Shown one piece after another: positions 51,385 to 59,896 of a stretch of DNA of 64,000 nt. Origin of the DNA: Acetobacterium sp. KB-1 (GTDB lineage: Bacteria > Bacillota > Clostridia > Eubacteriales > Eubacteriaceae); contig NZ_CP030040.1 of assembly GCF_003260995.1 (NCBI RefSeq), forward strand, positions 2,589,176 through 2,653,175, read 5' to 3'. The translations under genes were made by a program, and so were the position numbers. The stretch's first letter is position 1; each line of letters starts with the position of its first letter. The notes below the pieces were generated by a model. That model searched no databases, had not been told where the DNA came from, and saw nothing but the letters and a program-made list of their open reading frames with translations.

Positions 51385-52941
51385 TTATTCAGTGATATCC
51401 AAATCGGCGGTAATTTCGTAGTAATCGGATGGGTGGGCAGTAAAACCAGTCACTCCTTTTTTCATAACGAAGGACATTTTTAAATGCGATGCATAAATAT
51501 AGGCGTTATCATTTAAAATCTGTTGTGCAATTCGAGTGGCTAAATCACTGCGTTTTTCGACCTCAAATTCATTTCGCAGCTCAGCAACCAGGGTTTCAAC
51601 CGTATCATTATGGTAATGGCCGCGGTTGTAATCAGAATTGTCAACAACATGGGTGGTGAAATAGTATTGTGGGTCTCCGGTTGGTGCGGTTACAAAGGCA
51701 TTGGCAAAAACATCATAGTCACCGGCTTTTAAGAAATCCTTATAGCTGTCAGTCGCATTGACTAAAACGTCGATTCCGACTTGCTTATAGGTTGCCTGAA
51801 CCGATTCTGCCAGTAGCGGCAATTCCTGTCGGGAGGTATAGGTCAGCCATTTAATCGAAAGTTTCTGACCATCCTTTTCCCGGATACCATCGCCATCGGA
51901 ATCAACCCAGCCAGCTGCATCCAGAACTTTCTTGGCCCCTTCGATATCATAGCTGGCGTCCTTAACTGCATCACCACCAAAGGTGAAGTTAGCTGGGAAT
52001 GGCCCAACCGCCGGTGTTCCGTTTCCATATAGTAACACTGAAGTAAAGCCATCTTTATCGATACTCATGGCCATCGCTTGACGAACAGCATCATCCTTAA
52101 TCACGGCTGAATTATAATTCAAAGCCGCCTGGTAAACTCTTGAAGTATTGGTTGAGCTAATGGTATAGTCATCGTTATTCTGAAACAATTCCAGGCTGGC
52201 ATAAGGCAGACCCTGCGCCGCATCAATTTCGCCGCTTTGAAGAGCCATCGTCAGGGTATCGCCATCGGTGATACTCTTGACATTGACAGTACCAACCTTT
52301 GGTTTTCCACCCCAGTAATCCATATTGGCTACCAGATTAATTTCCGTATCGGTGATTGTTTTTGCCACATAGGGACCCGTTCCGACCACGTTTTTATCAG
52401 CAGTAACGCCGGCTTCCATATCGATAATACATCCATAAGGGTCACACAGGTAGTTGACCAATGCCGGAGACTTGATTGCAGTTGTGATCGTAATGCTTTG
52501 ACCATCAGCGCTAATGGATTTGATTTGCAAGTCTTTGGGCGCTCGATCATGAACAGCGATCAGATTATCCAGACAGGCTTTAACCGCTTCGCCTGTCATT
52601 TTCTTGCCATTCGAAAAGGTTACATCGTCTCTTAAATTAATTTTTACCGTAACATCGTCCAGCTGCTCAAAATCGGTAGCCAGCCAGGGTTCCAGTTCCA
52701 TCTTTTCATTGAATTTAAACAGCGTTTCACCGACACCATAACGCAGTGTCGACCAGCCGATATATGATTCATGGGGGTTCATTCCCACATTCGAATTACC
52801 CACACTGTAGGCCACCGTTCCGTAATTAAAGACCTTTTCTTCCGCACTTTTGGTGCTGCCGGCGGTTCCACAACCGGACAACATCCCGGCAACCAAAACA
52901 CCGGTTAACATTAAGGTTAATACCTTGCTCTTCATTTTCAT
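51385..52941 (-). CDS. ABC importer substrate-binding lipoprotein (system 3)
   Basis: The family 5 solute-binding lipoprotein has about 518 residues, with a signal peptide and lipobox LSGC (about Cys24). INLRDDVTFSNGKKMTGEAV near residue 105 is the family pattern. The C-terminal third contains FTAHPSDYYEI, which the partial binding protein of system 4 shares in form (LKPHPTDYYQM). The ATG at 52941 overlaps the NikC stop (ATGA) and has GGAGG upstream; an earlier TTG start is possible but less likely. The ligand is unknown. The upstream metal-sensor gene suggests a metal complex. Confidence 0.92.
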   Translation of the reverse strand: MKMKSKVLTLMLTGVLVAGMLSGCGTAGSTKSAEEKVFNYGTVAYSVGNSNVGMNPHESYIGWSTLRYGVGETLFKFNEKMELEPWLATDFEQLDDVTVKINLRDDVTFSNGKKMTGEAVKACLDNLIAVHDRAPKDLQIKSISADGQSITITTAIKSPALVNYLCDPYGCIIDMEAGVTADKNVVGTGPYVAKTITDTEINLVANMDYWGGKPKVGTVNVKSITDGDTLTMALQSGEIDAAQGLPYASLELFQNNDDYTISSTNTSRVYQAALNYNSAVIKDDAVRQAMAMSIDKDGFTSVLLYGNGTPAVGPFPANFTFGGDAVKDASYDIEGAKKVLDAAGWVDSDGDGIREKDGQKLSIKWLTYTSRQELPLLAESVQATYKQVGIDVLVNATDSYKDFLKAGDYDVFANAFVTAPTGDPQYYFTTHVVDNSDYNRGHYHNDTVETLVAELRNEFEVEKRSDLATRIAQQILNDNAYIYASHLKMSFVMKKGVTGFTAHPSDYYEITADLDITE

Positions 52942-53825
52942 TTTTTCCTCCAATTCAATTTCGCTTTTTTTGATTTGGGATCCATCACATCTCTGAACGT
53001 ATCCCCCAGTAAGTTAAATAACATTACCGCTATAAAAATAGCACAACCTGGTGCTAGAATTACCCAGGGCGCTGTTTGTAGCATACTCCGCCCGTCACTC
53101 ATCATTGAACCCCACTCAGCAATCGGCGGCATGGCGCCAAGCCCTAAAAAGGATAAACCAGCCAGCTCCATCATCATGGTGCCAATATCCAGGGTCGCAG
53201 TGACCAGAATTGGGCCGGTGATATTTGGTAATATATGTTTAAAGACAATCTTTGTCGGTCGCGAACCACTGAGCTTTGCCGCAGCTATATAGGGCATATT
53301 TTTAATGCCTAAAACCTGTCCCCTGGCCAGCCTGGCAAACTTTGGCCAGGAAATACAAGCCAGTGCCACCACCGCATTGATGATCCCACCGCCTAATACG
53401 CCGGCCACCGCAATGGCAAAAACCATCCCGGGAAAGGCCAGAAATATATCAGACACCCGCATAATGAAGGAATCCACTTTTCCACCCTTATAGCCACAAA
53501 ACAACCCCACCAGAGTTCCGACAACCATGACGATGCCAACCAGTAGCAAGGCGGAGTAAATGGTAGTTTGCCCCCCCATAATTACCCGGGATAACATATC
53601 CCGGCCATAGCGGTCAGTTCCCAGCAGATGTTTCGAACTCGGAGACTGCAGTGCAATGTTCAGATCCTGTCCATAGGGATCGTAAGGTACAATCTTTGGC
53701 GCAAAGGCGGCAATTAGCAAAAGCAGCAGAGTCAAGGTCAGAAAAATATAAAATTTTACCATGGTTCGGTCTTTTTTCTGATGGTGAACACGCTCCGAAG
53801 CAGAACGGATAGTTGTTACATCCAT
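52938..53825 (-). CDS. ABC importer permease, DppC/NikC-like (system 3)
   Basis: The 295-residue permease has six helices after a cytoplasmic N-terminus of about 25 residues. LLGTDRYGRDMLSRVIMGG lies near residue 66 and the coupling loop with AAKLSGSRPTKIVFKHILPN near 180. It starts three bases after the NikB-like stop and its stop overlaps the binding-protein start. The binding-protein gene after the permeases matches the order of system 1 and differs from system 2. Confidence 0.93.
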   Translation of the reverse strand: MDVTTIRSASERVHHQKKDRTMVKFYIFLTLTLLLLLIAAFAPKIVPYDPYGQDLNIALQSPSSKHLLGTDRYGRDMLSRVIMGGQTTIYSALLLVGIVMVVGTLVGLFCGYKGGKVDSFIMRVSDIFLAFPGMVFAIAVAGVLGGGIINAVVALACISWPKFARLARGQVLGIKNMPYIAAAKLSGSRPTKIVFKHILPNITGPILVTATLDIGTMMMELAGLSFLGLGAMPPIAEWGSMMSDGRSMLQTAPWVILAPGCAIFIAVMLFNLLGDTFRDVMDPKSKKAKLNWRKK

Positions 53826-53828
53826 GGC

Positions 53829-54767
53829 TCAGGCCTCCTGTTCCAGTCGAATTCGGGGGTCCAGATAATGATAGAGAATATCGGTTGCCAAATTGATCCC
53901 GACATAAATAAGCGCCATCCAAATTACATAAGCCTGAATCATCGGGTAGTCGCGCATCATAATCGAATCCACAGCCAGTTTACCGACCCCATCCCACATG
54001 AAAATGGATTCAATAATGGCGGTACCGCCGAGCAGTGACCCGATCGATAGTGCTAACAGCGTAATGATCGTCAGCATCGCGGCTTTCAGCACACTTGCAT
54101 AAAGTACCACCGGCTCCCTTATCCCTCTTGCCCGGGCCCCCATCACATAGTCTTTGTTTAATTCTTCCAGAACCGTTGTCCGCACCTGCCTAGTATACTT
54201 AGAAGACATCGCTATTGCCAGGGTTAGGGTTGGTAAAACAATACTCTTCCAGCCGCCACTTCCCATCACTGGGAACAACTTGATTTTTAGGGCAAAAAAA
54301 TAAATGAGCAACAGTGAAACAAAAAAACCGGGCAGAGAATTTCCGATAAAACTAAAAAAACGTATCAGATAATCCGTAAATCGATTGTGGCGGACTGCCG
54401 ACACAATCCCCAAGGGGATGGAAATCAAAACAGTGAGAACAATCGAAGTCAGAGTCAGAAGCATGGTTGCCGGCAGTTTTGACACAAAGGTTTCAAAAAC
54501 CGGTTTGTTTGAAATATAAGAAACACCCATATTTCCGCTGATTACCCCACCTAACCAGGATGTATATTGAACTATAAAAGGCTGATCCAATCCCAGCTCT
54601 TCCCGCTTTTGTGCTTTTATTGCTTCGGAAACCCCGCCGCTGGCATTATCATATAAGGCATCCACCGCATCACCGGCGGCTGTCTGCATCAGGGTAAATG
54701 ACAGCAAGGTGATCCCCAGAATAATCGGAATCAGCTGCAATAATCGTTTGCCAATATATTTTTTCAT
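53829..54767 (-). CDS. ABC importer permease, DppB/NikB-like (system 3)
   Basis: The 312-residue permease has six helices, the N-terminal LLSFTLMQTAAGDAVDALYD region, REELGLDQPFIVQYTSWL, and the coupling loop GARARGIREPVVLYASVLKA near 205. It lies 141 bases after the LysR-type regulator gene on the same strand. It could be read from the upstream regulator genes or from its own promoter in that gap. The conserved start MKKYIGKRLLQLIPIILG is usual for the family. Confidence 0.93.
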   Translation of the reverse strand: MKKYIGKRLLQLIPIILGITLLSFTLMQTAAGDAVDALYDNASGGVSEAIKAQKREELGLDQPFIVQYTSWLGGVISGNMGVSYISNKPVFETFVSKLPATMLLTLTSIVLTVLISIPLGIVSAVRHNRFTDYLIRFFSFIGNSLPGFFVSLLLIYFFALKIKLFPVMGSGGWKSIVLPTLTLAIAMSSKYTRQVRTTVLEELNKDYVMGARARGIREPVVLYASVLKAAMLTIITLLALSIGSLLGGTAIIESIFMWDGVGKLAVDSIMMRDYPMIQAYVIWMALIYVGINLATDILYHYLDPRIRLEQEA

Positions 54768-54908
54768 TTTTTGTTATACCTTTCTTGCATAGCTCATTCG
54801 CTTGTTAATATTTTATCATCAAAAAAATAGCCTTACAACCTCTCCAGGGGGTTCCTCGGCCATTCCAAGTTAGCATCCTTTCGCATTCCCGCCCACTTTT
54901 AACTAAAA

Positions 54909-55823
54909 TTATTTTTTCAATTTCTCACTGATAAAGGTGATGAATTGCTGACCCCAATCACTGAGATCTTCGCTTTTCCGTCGCACATAGCCAAACATCA
55001 CCACATTCTCTTTTTCATAGAGGGGAATTCCATTGAGCTTTTTTTCATCAACCTGATCGGTGATATAGCCACTGCTGATATTGGCCAGATCGGTGGTCTG
55101 CAGAAGCTGCTGCATCACACAATCGCTGTTCGTAATAACGACACTTTCCAAAGTGGGCATATCTTTGCCCTGAGAATTGGTTATTCTCCAGTAATTGTTG
55201 AGGTCAAATTCATCCTCATAGCACTGAACCAGTTTCAGTTTTTTTAATTCATCTTCAGCAATTTCCTGTTCCCTATAAAGCGGATGCAATTGTCCCAGAT
55301 AAAGCACCACCTGAGTTTTTTTAAGTTCTACAAATTCCAGGTGGTTTCTGCCCAACGCGTATTGGAAGGCGGTATTCTGATTATGCATGACATAGACAAA
55401 ACCAAGTTCATCCTGATAACTGGCCACCCGTTTGATGATTTCTTCCACCGAAGCGGAATAGAGTTGAAAATGAAGCCGTTCCACATGAAATTGATTATAA
55501 AAATCCGCAAATATTTTTGCCATCCAGGCACTGGGGTTACTGGATATCTGTAGGGTCTCAATCCGATCGACCTGAGAAAATGAGGTTAACATTTCGATAT
55601 TTTCAATGGCCTTGCAGGCATACTCATAAACATGCTTTCCCCGGGTAGAAAGAAGAATTCCACGGCTTTTTCGCAAAAACAGATCAAAGCCCAAATGGTC
55701 TTCCAGTGCTTTAATCGCCTTACTGACGTTAGGTTGAGTGGTGTATAATATCTCTGCGGCTTTACTAAAAGAACCGACGTCGGCACTGACAACAAAATAC
55801 TTTAATTGCTTTAATTCAACCAT
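54909..55823 (-). CDS. LysR-type transcriptional regulator
   Basis: The roughly 304-residue regulator has an N-terminal helix-turn-helix (LKYFVVSADVGSFSKAAEIL then TQPNVSKAIKALEDHLGFDL) and a two-lobed effector domain. I prefer the start at 55823 (MVELKQLKYF), since the upstream in-frame ATG at 55856 adds 11 unusual residues. The effector is unknown. It sits between the M14 deacylase gene and the system 3 transporter on the same strand, so it may sense a small molecule handled by both. It is unusual for a LysR gene to be read in the same direction as its likely targets. Confidence 0.9.
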   Translation of the reverse strand: MVELKQLKYFVVSADVGSFSKAAEILYTTQPNVSKAIKALEDHLGFDLFLRKSRGILLSTRGKHVYEYACKAIENIEMLTSFSQVDRIETLQISSNPSAWMAKIFADFYNQFHVERLHFQLYSASVEEIIKRVASYQDELGFVYVMHNQNTAFQYALGRNHLEFVELKKTQVVLYLGQLHPLYREQEIAEDELKKLKLVQCYEDEFDLNNYWRITNSQGKDMPTLESVVITNSDCVMQQLLQTTDLANISSGYITDQVDEKKLNGIPLYEKENVVMFGYVRRKSEDLSDWGQQFITFISEKLKK

Positions 55824-55972
55824 ATCACAAACCTTTTTAAATCGATTATCTTTCATCTGAACTAAACTTCTCTTTCTGATGGCTGTTTAAATTGATGTCT
55901 CGCATCTTTATCTTTTATCCGGCGGAAATCGGTTGTACTTTTATTACCAACCACGGCAAACCGATCTTATCT

Positions 55973-56929
55973 TTAAGATTTAATTTTACCATAGGTTATC
56001 ATGGGACCGTCTTTTAAAATACATAAAGAGCTAACCTGATAAAGAACCACTCCGTCAAATCTGGCTACGCAGCTTTCCAGGGTCTTGCCAAAGTAGTCTT
56101 TGATTACCCCTAATTCTTCGCCTTTTTTGACCTTCTCCCCGACTTTTTTCCGGGGATACCAACACCCTGTAACACAAGCATTTTCGTAGACGACATCATC
56201 TACATCAACCGACTCCGTTGCAACTGCTTTTACTTCTCCGTCAAGGACCGCTAAATACCGCAGTACATTTTTTACATCTGCTTTATACAGCGATACTTCC
56301 GCTTCTGACCATCTAGCCTCGCCGCCGCGTTCGATTAAAATACTGGGAATACCGCAGGAACCTGCATAATTGTAGGCACCACCAGTGGTGATAAAGGACT
56401 TGACCATATAGGGAACATTGACTTTTTGAGCCATAGCCTTAGATTGTTTCACCACCTCCGGCGCTGCTGCGCCCAGATAATAAACATAAGGGGTCAGCAT
56501 TTCATATCCATCCCCGGCATGGAGGTCGATGTAAAAATCTGTCTGGCTTAGAAATTCAGTTACCAGAAAGTGACAAATCTTATCACCCACGGTTCCACTG
56601 GGATTTCCAGGAAAAAGTCGGTTCAGGTTTTTCCCGTCCTCGGCTACTGCACTCATGGTTCTATTTTCAAACCCGCTGATATTCACCGGATGAATGAGAA
56701 TCAGACACCCGGTAATCTCATCCTCAATAAGTTCTTCGGCTAATTGGATCGCCGTTTCAATCCCGGTGTATTCGGCATTATGAATTCCCCCGGTTATTAA
56801 TACGGTTTTCCCCGCTCTTTTTCCATTGATCAGAGTTACCGGAAGTTTGATTACCGTTTCCGGAACCGAAACATAACCGCTCACCTTTTCCCCTGCTTCC
56901 GCCACCAGATTTCCAACCTTTATCGTCAT
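55973..56929 (-). CDS. M14-family deacylase (succinylglutamate desuccinylase/aspartoacylase type)
   Basis: The 318-residue protein has the zinc motif GGIHNAEYTGIE (His50, Glu53) and a later DLHAGDGYE with the third histidine near 137. A catalytic-type glutamate is in ILIERGGE near 209. The C-terminal third (from about 235) is a beta-barrel domain typical of the AstE/AspA branch. These enzymes remove acyl groups from N-acyl amino acids. The substrate is not defined. It lies 31 bases after the metal-sensor gene and 149 bases before the LysR gene, in line with the system 3 importer. It may unload an imported acylated or chelated ligand. Confidence 0.85.
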   Translation of the reverse strand: MTIKVGNLVAEAGEKVSGYVSVPETVIKLPVTLINGKRAGKTVLITGGIHNAEYTGIETAIQLAEELIEDEITGCLILIHPVNISGFENRTMSAVAEDGKNLNRLFPGNPSGTVGDKICHFLVTEFLSQTDFYIDLHAGDGYEMLTPYVYYLGAAAPEVVKQSKAMAQKVNVPYMVKSFITTGGAYNYAGSCGIPSILIERGGEARWSEAEVSLYKADVKNVLRYLAVLDGEVKAVATESVDVDDVVYENACVTGCWYPRKKVGEKVKKGEELGVIKDYFGKTLESCVARFDGVVLYQVSSLCILKDGPMITYGKIKS

Positions 56930-56960
56930 ATCTTTCTCCTTACTTTTTATCTTTTACCAA

Positions 56961-57302
56961 TTATTTGATAAACCGATCAATTGCTTTATTGAGTTCTTCG
57001 ATGGCCTGATGGTCACCCTCTTTAACGGCCGTAACAATACAGTTTTCAATATGGTCCTGAAGGATTATTTTCCCGGTATTGTTAATGGCTGCCTTTACTG
57101 CCGATAATTGAATCAACACCTCTGAACAATCCCTCCCTGATACCACCATTTTTCGCACCGATTCCAAATGACCGATGGCCTTTGATAAACGGTTTACAAT
57201 AGCTTTTGAATGGGTATGCGGGTGTTTTTGTTCAAAATGATTCGTCGTTTTCATTTCATGGACATTATCGATTCCATGGCTATGATTCATAACCCCGCTC
57301 AT
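56961..57302 (-). CDS. CsoR/RcnR-family metal-sensing repressor with His-rich N-terminus
   Basis: The 113-residue all-helical repressor has the family core VNRLSKAIGHLESVRKMV and the metal ligands Cys59 (GRDCSEVL), His84 and Cys88 (DHIENC). The Cys-His-Cys set is shared by copper CsoR and nickel InrS. The N-terminal 31 residues hold seven histidines (HSHG, HPHTH), which favours nickel or cobalt, as in RcnR and InrS. It is the first gene behind a hairpin leader and a strong promoter and is followed by the deacylase, LysR and system 3 importer genes. AAGGAGTCAGGC precedes the ATG. Confidence 0.9.
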   Translation of the reverse strand: MSGVMNHSHGIDNVHEMKTTNHFEQKHPHTHSKAIVNRLSKAIGHLESVRKMVVSGRDCSEVLIQLSAVKAAINNTGKIILQDHIENCIVTAVKEGDHQAIEELNKAIDRFIK

Positions 57303-57337
57303 GCCTGACTCCTTAAACTTTTAGTTTATCGTGAAAC

Positions 57338-57392
57338 AAAAAAAATCATGACGAAATAAATCGATCTTCTGATCGAATTAAGCCTTCATGAC
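57338..57392 (-). promoter_or_regulatory. Terminator-type leader element, copy 2
   Basis: The minus strand reads GTCATGAAG, then CTTAATT, then the stem CGATC-AGAA-GATCG, then TCATGA closing the outer stem, and eight Ts (57345-57338). The outer stem is TCATGA with TCATGA. Thirty of 31 bases from 57362 to 57392 are identical to copy 3 at 59834-59864. It precedes the metal-sensor gene by about 35 bases. Together with the promoter it fills most of the 57303-57522 gap. Confidence 0.72.
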
Positions 57393-57410
57393 CTCATTAA
57401 TTATTTTTAT

Positions 57411-57439
57411 ATTTTCTCACACTCGATTGTTTCTGTCAA
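57411..57439 (-). promoter_or_regulatory. Promoter of the metal-sensor operon
   Basis: TTGACA (57439-57434), exactly 17 bases with an extended TGA, and GAAAAT (57416-57411). The blocks TTGACAGAA and TGAGAAAATA are shared, at the same spacing, with the promoter at 59897-59925. The start near 57404 lies only about 12 bases before the hairpin, leaving no room for a separate upstream aptamer. Confidence 0.75.
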
Positions 57440-57522
57440 TTTAAACATTCGTTGTTTGCTGCTATTTCAAATCGCTTAATTGATCAGCTATTACTTTGTC
57501 TCAGATACTCTAACCGATCTAA

Positions 57523-58887
57523 TTAGCACGTTGAGTTCTTCACTGTTTTTTCTTTTGCTATCGAATACCCCTGATTTTTAAAGGCTTGCTCCAGCTCAAC
57601 AAACTTAAAATGCTGTTTGAGTATCTCATCAATGAGTCTAAAACAACGATCACCAATATCCATCATACCAATAATATAGAGATTTTCTGGTATAAAGTTA
57701 TTACTTTTTTTTGTTATGTTTTTCTCCATTTTTCGCATCCTGTTCCTTTTTTTAAATAAAAGTAGCAGATCGGCCATATTTTTAGTTAAGTTATCACGAT
57801 TTATTTCATCGATGATAAAAAAATAATCGTTTCGATGGTCTTCGGAGGCCTTTTTACAAAACCCCATAAACCCGCATTGTTCAATCAATAAATTACTATT
57901 TTGATCCTTGTCACTATCGTCGGGATTTTTTTTTAAAACTTTATTCACTTCATCCTGTTCCAGATCAACATACAAAATACGCTCTTCTTCTTTTTCTTTT
58001 AATAACACATAAGCCAGTTTTTTAGCCATAAAGCTTTTACACACTGTTCCTCTTAGCATGATACTTTTTTCTTCTTTTAGAACTCTAATTATTTCCTTAT
58101 ATTTTTCCAGATCCAAAAAAGTCTCAGCCAGAAATGTTTCTTCTGAGTATGCTTCGCACTTTCTTTTTGCCATTTCCCGGAGGCCCCAAACCTCGCTGGA
58201 AAATGATTTTCGATAAAATAAATCCTCTCCATTAACAAAAGATTTAGAATCACTGCTGAATTTTTGTAATGTAAAACGGATCTCTGCTCGCCAATTTGGG
58301 TTTTTCTTCAGATTTTTTATTTTTTTTCTTTTGCGGATTTCTTCCTGAATATAAGATAGATGCGCTTCTCCATTCAATTGTCTTAAAACATCGACAATTT
58401 CATCAACATATAAAACTTCTTTCATAAAGCGTTTCTTCCAATAGGGCTCTTTCATAAACCGTTTAATATCCTGAGGTTCATCATAAAAGGTAAACGCAAT
58501 CAAATCTCGGGTCATCCAATTTTTAGGATTAAGCTTAATTTTCCAGATACTTCTAATAAAGGTAAAGAAGTACCACTCTTTTCGTTCTTCAACCGGGGTC
58601 CAGTTGACAGCAAGTCTTTTACCATCATAATAGTTTCTAGTTACAGTGCCAATAGCCTTAATTTCCATCACCGAAACAATTTTTCCATTGGCATCGAAAG
58701 GAATCCTTTCTTTTTTATTGTGGGTAGTTTTTAATGCAATGCGATCTCCTGCTTTTATCTCATTGATCAGATTTACGGATTGGTCAGAATAATGATTTTC
58801 CCAAAAACCTTCTTTGATAAACGTCAATGTTTGAGCCTTTCTGCTTTTAGGAGATACACTTACGAACCAGCTTGGTCTGTTATCCAT
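57523..58887 (-). CDS. Degenerate McrB-like AAA protein with EVE-like N-terminus
   Basis: The 454-residue protein has an N-terminal segment (about 1-115) resembling an EVE/PUA-like reader (GFWENHYS, AGDRIALK). A likely winged helix follows (EIVDVLRQLNGEAHLSYIQE), then a McrB-type AAA domain from about 265. The Walker A region reads LRGTVCKSFMAKK instead of GPPGTGKT. Walker B FIIDEINRDNLTKNMADLL is intact, but the sensor/arginine region reads IIGMMDIGDRCF and ILKQHFKF instead of the usual TMN and LRRRF. It is probably unable to hydrolyse GTP or ATP normally. No McrC nuclease gene is adjacent. It may be a relic or a repurposed reader. The AAGGAGAAGAG site supports ATG 58887. Confidence 0.8.
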   Translation of the reverse strand: MDNRPSWFVSVSPKSRKAQTLTFIKEGFWENHYSDQSVNLINEIKAGDRIALKTTHNKKERIPFDANGKIVSVMEIKAIGTVTRNYYDGKRLAVNWTPVEERKEWYFFTFIRSIWKIKLNPKNWMTRDLIAFTFYDEPQDIKRFMKEPYWKKRFMKEVLYVDEIVDVLRQLNGEAHLSYIQEEIRKRKKIKNLKKNPNWRAEIRFTLQKFSSDSKSFVNGEDLFYRKSFSSEVWGLREMAKRKCEAYSEETFLAETFLDLEKYKEIIRVLKEEKSIMLRGTVCKSFMAKKLAYVLLKEKEEERILYVDLEQDEVNKVLKKNPDDSDKDQNSNLLIEQCGFMGFCKKASEDHRNDYFFIIDEINRDNLTKNMADLLLLFKKRNRMRKMEKNITKKSNNFIPENLYIIGMMDIGDRCFRLIDEILKQHFKFVELEQAFKNQGYSIAKEKTVKNSTC

Positions 58888-58932
58888 CTCTTCTCCTTTG
58901 TCATTTTCAGTGTCTCAATCTTAGTTTTTATT

Positions 58933-58976
58933 AAAAAAGTGAGGTAGAATTCTCTTCGGAGAATAACTACCTCACT
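58933..58976 (-). terminator. Terminator of methyltransferase 2
   Basis: AGTGAGGTAG(T)TATTCTC and GAGAATTCTACCTCACT form a stem of about 17 bp with a CGAA loop, followed by six Ts on the minus strand. It ends the methyltransferase gene and insulates the McrB-like gene. Confidence 0.92.
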
Positions 58977-59018
58977 GGCTTATTATTTTATGGTTGATTG
59001 ATTAAAAAATCCACGATT

Positions 59019-59780
59019 CTATTTTTCAGCAGAAATCATAAACATCGGGGTGGATGCATAATTGACTTGCTCCTCTTTATCCCAGACCAACTCGCCAATT
59101 CCCTGCTCAACCATCACCTTTTTAAAACCGGTATTAATCAGCACTGCCGCGTCCCATTGGGGTCTCATGGTTCGGCTCAGTGGCAGATTTTTGGCAATTT
59201 CTTCCATCGCAGTAGTATCTGTACGAACATAGTGATCATTGACCCCTTCTACCTCTGAATTAACGCGATCTTTAAAATACGCCTCTCTTTTTTCTTCATC
59301 ATAAAGATGTAAATACCAATTGGCGTCAAAGTTTAACATTTTCCCACCAGGAGCCAGTACCCGGTGCCACTCACGATAGGCATCATCCGGCCGTTCCAGG
59401 TTCCAGGTCAGGTTTCGGGTTATAATCAGATCAAAACAACTGTCTTCAAAATTTAATTGATGGGCATCCATCTGCATAAACTTAATCTGGTTCCGGTAAT
59501 TTTGGGCATTGCGTTTTGCCTTATGGAGCATCGCATCCGTATAGTCCACCGCCGTCACATCGTAGCCGCAGGAGGCCATGGTAATGGCAAAAAAGCCCGG
59601 GCCGGTGCCGATATCCAAAACCCGCAACTTTCGGCCAATCACGGCTGGCTTATGACGATTAATCAACTCTTTCCAAACATCCATTTTATAACTATTGAGC
59701 TCCGCTACATTAACCTCGGAATAACCTTCTGAGCGTTTATCCCAATAATTCTCCACTTTTTCAAGAATATTTTCCATCAT
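59019..59780 (-). CDS. Class I SAM-dependent methyltransferase (paralogue 2)
   Basis: The 253-residue enzyme has motif I VLDIGTGPGFFAITM near residue 55, an acidic residue in VTAVDYTDAML and PGGKMLNFDANWYLH near 145. Its N-terminal VENYWDKRSEGYS is shared with the methyltransferase at 27721-28407. The C-terminal part (about 165-253) contains tryptophan- and charge-rich stretches and probably forms a substrate lid. The substrate is unknown. It is a single-gene unit with its own promoter, hairpin leader and terminator, downstream of the MATE exporter and system 4 importer. AAGGAGAGACAA precedes the ATG. Confidence 0.9.
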   Translation of the reverse strand: MMENILEKVENYWDKRSEGYSEVNVAELNSYKMDVWKELINRHKPAVIGRKLRVLDIGTGPGFFAITMASCGYDVTAVDYTDAMLHKAKRNAQNYRNQIKFMQMDAHQLNFEDSCFDLIITRNLTWNLERPDDAYREWHRVLAPGGKMLNFDANWYLHLYDEEKREAYFKDRVNSEVEGVNDHYVRTDTTAMEEIAKNLPLSRTMRPQWDAAVLINTGFKKVMVEQGIGELVWDKEEQVNYASTPMFMISAEK

Positions 59781-59801
59781 TTGTCTCTCCTTTTCGCACC
59801 T

Positions 59802-59864
59802 AAAAAAATAAAAAAAGCCACAAAGAAATAAGCCGATCTTCTGATCGAATTAAGTCTTCATGAC
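59802..59864 (-). promoter_or_regulatory. Terminator-type leader element, copy 3
   Basis: GTCATGAAG (59864-59856) pairs over nine positions, with wobbles, with CTTTGTGGC (59825-59817). The apical stem CGATC-AGAA-GATCG lies inside and a long T-rich run (59816-59802) follows. The hairpin ends 22 bases before the methyltransferase start. It shares 30 of 31 bases with copy 2 and the CATGAAG arm and layout with copy 1. Confidence 0.75.
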
Positions 59865-59896
59865 TTTCTTGTATATACTTGTATTTAATTAGTGCT

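Noticed and set aside
57338-57392. NiCo (czcD-type) or Mn riboswitch in the metal-sensor leader
   Set aside because: The transcript starts about 12 bases before the hairpin, so there is no room for these larger aptamers, and their conserved blocks are not found.
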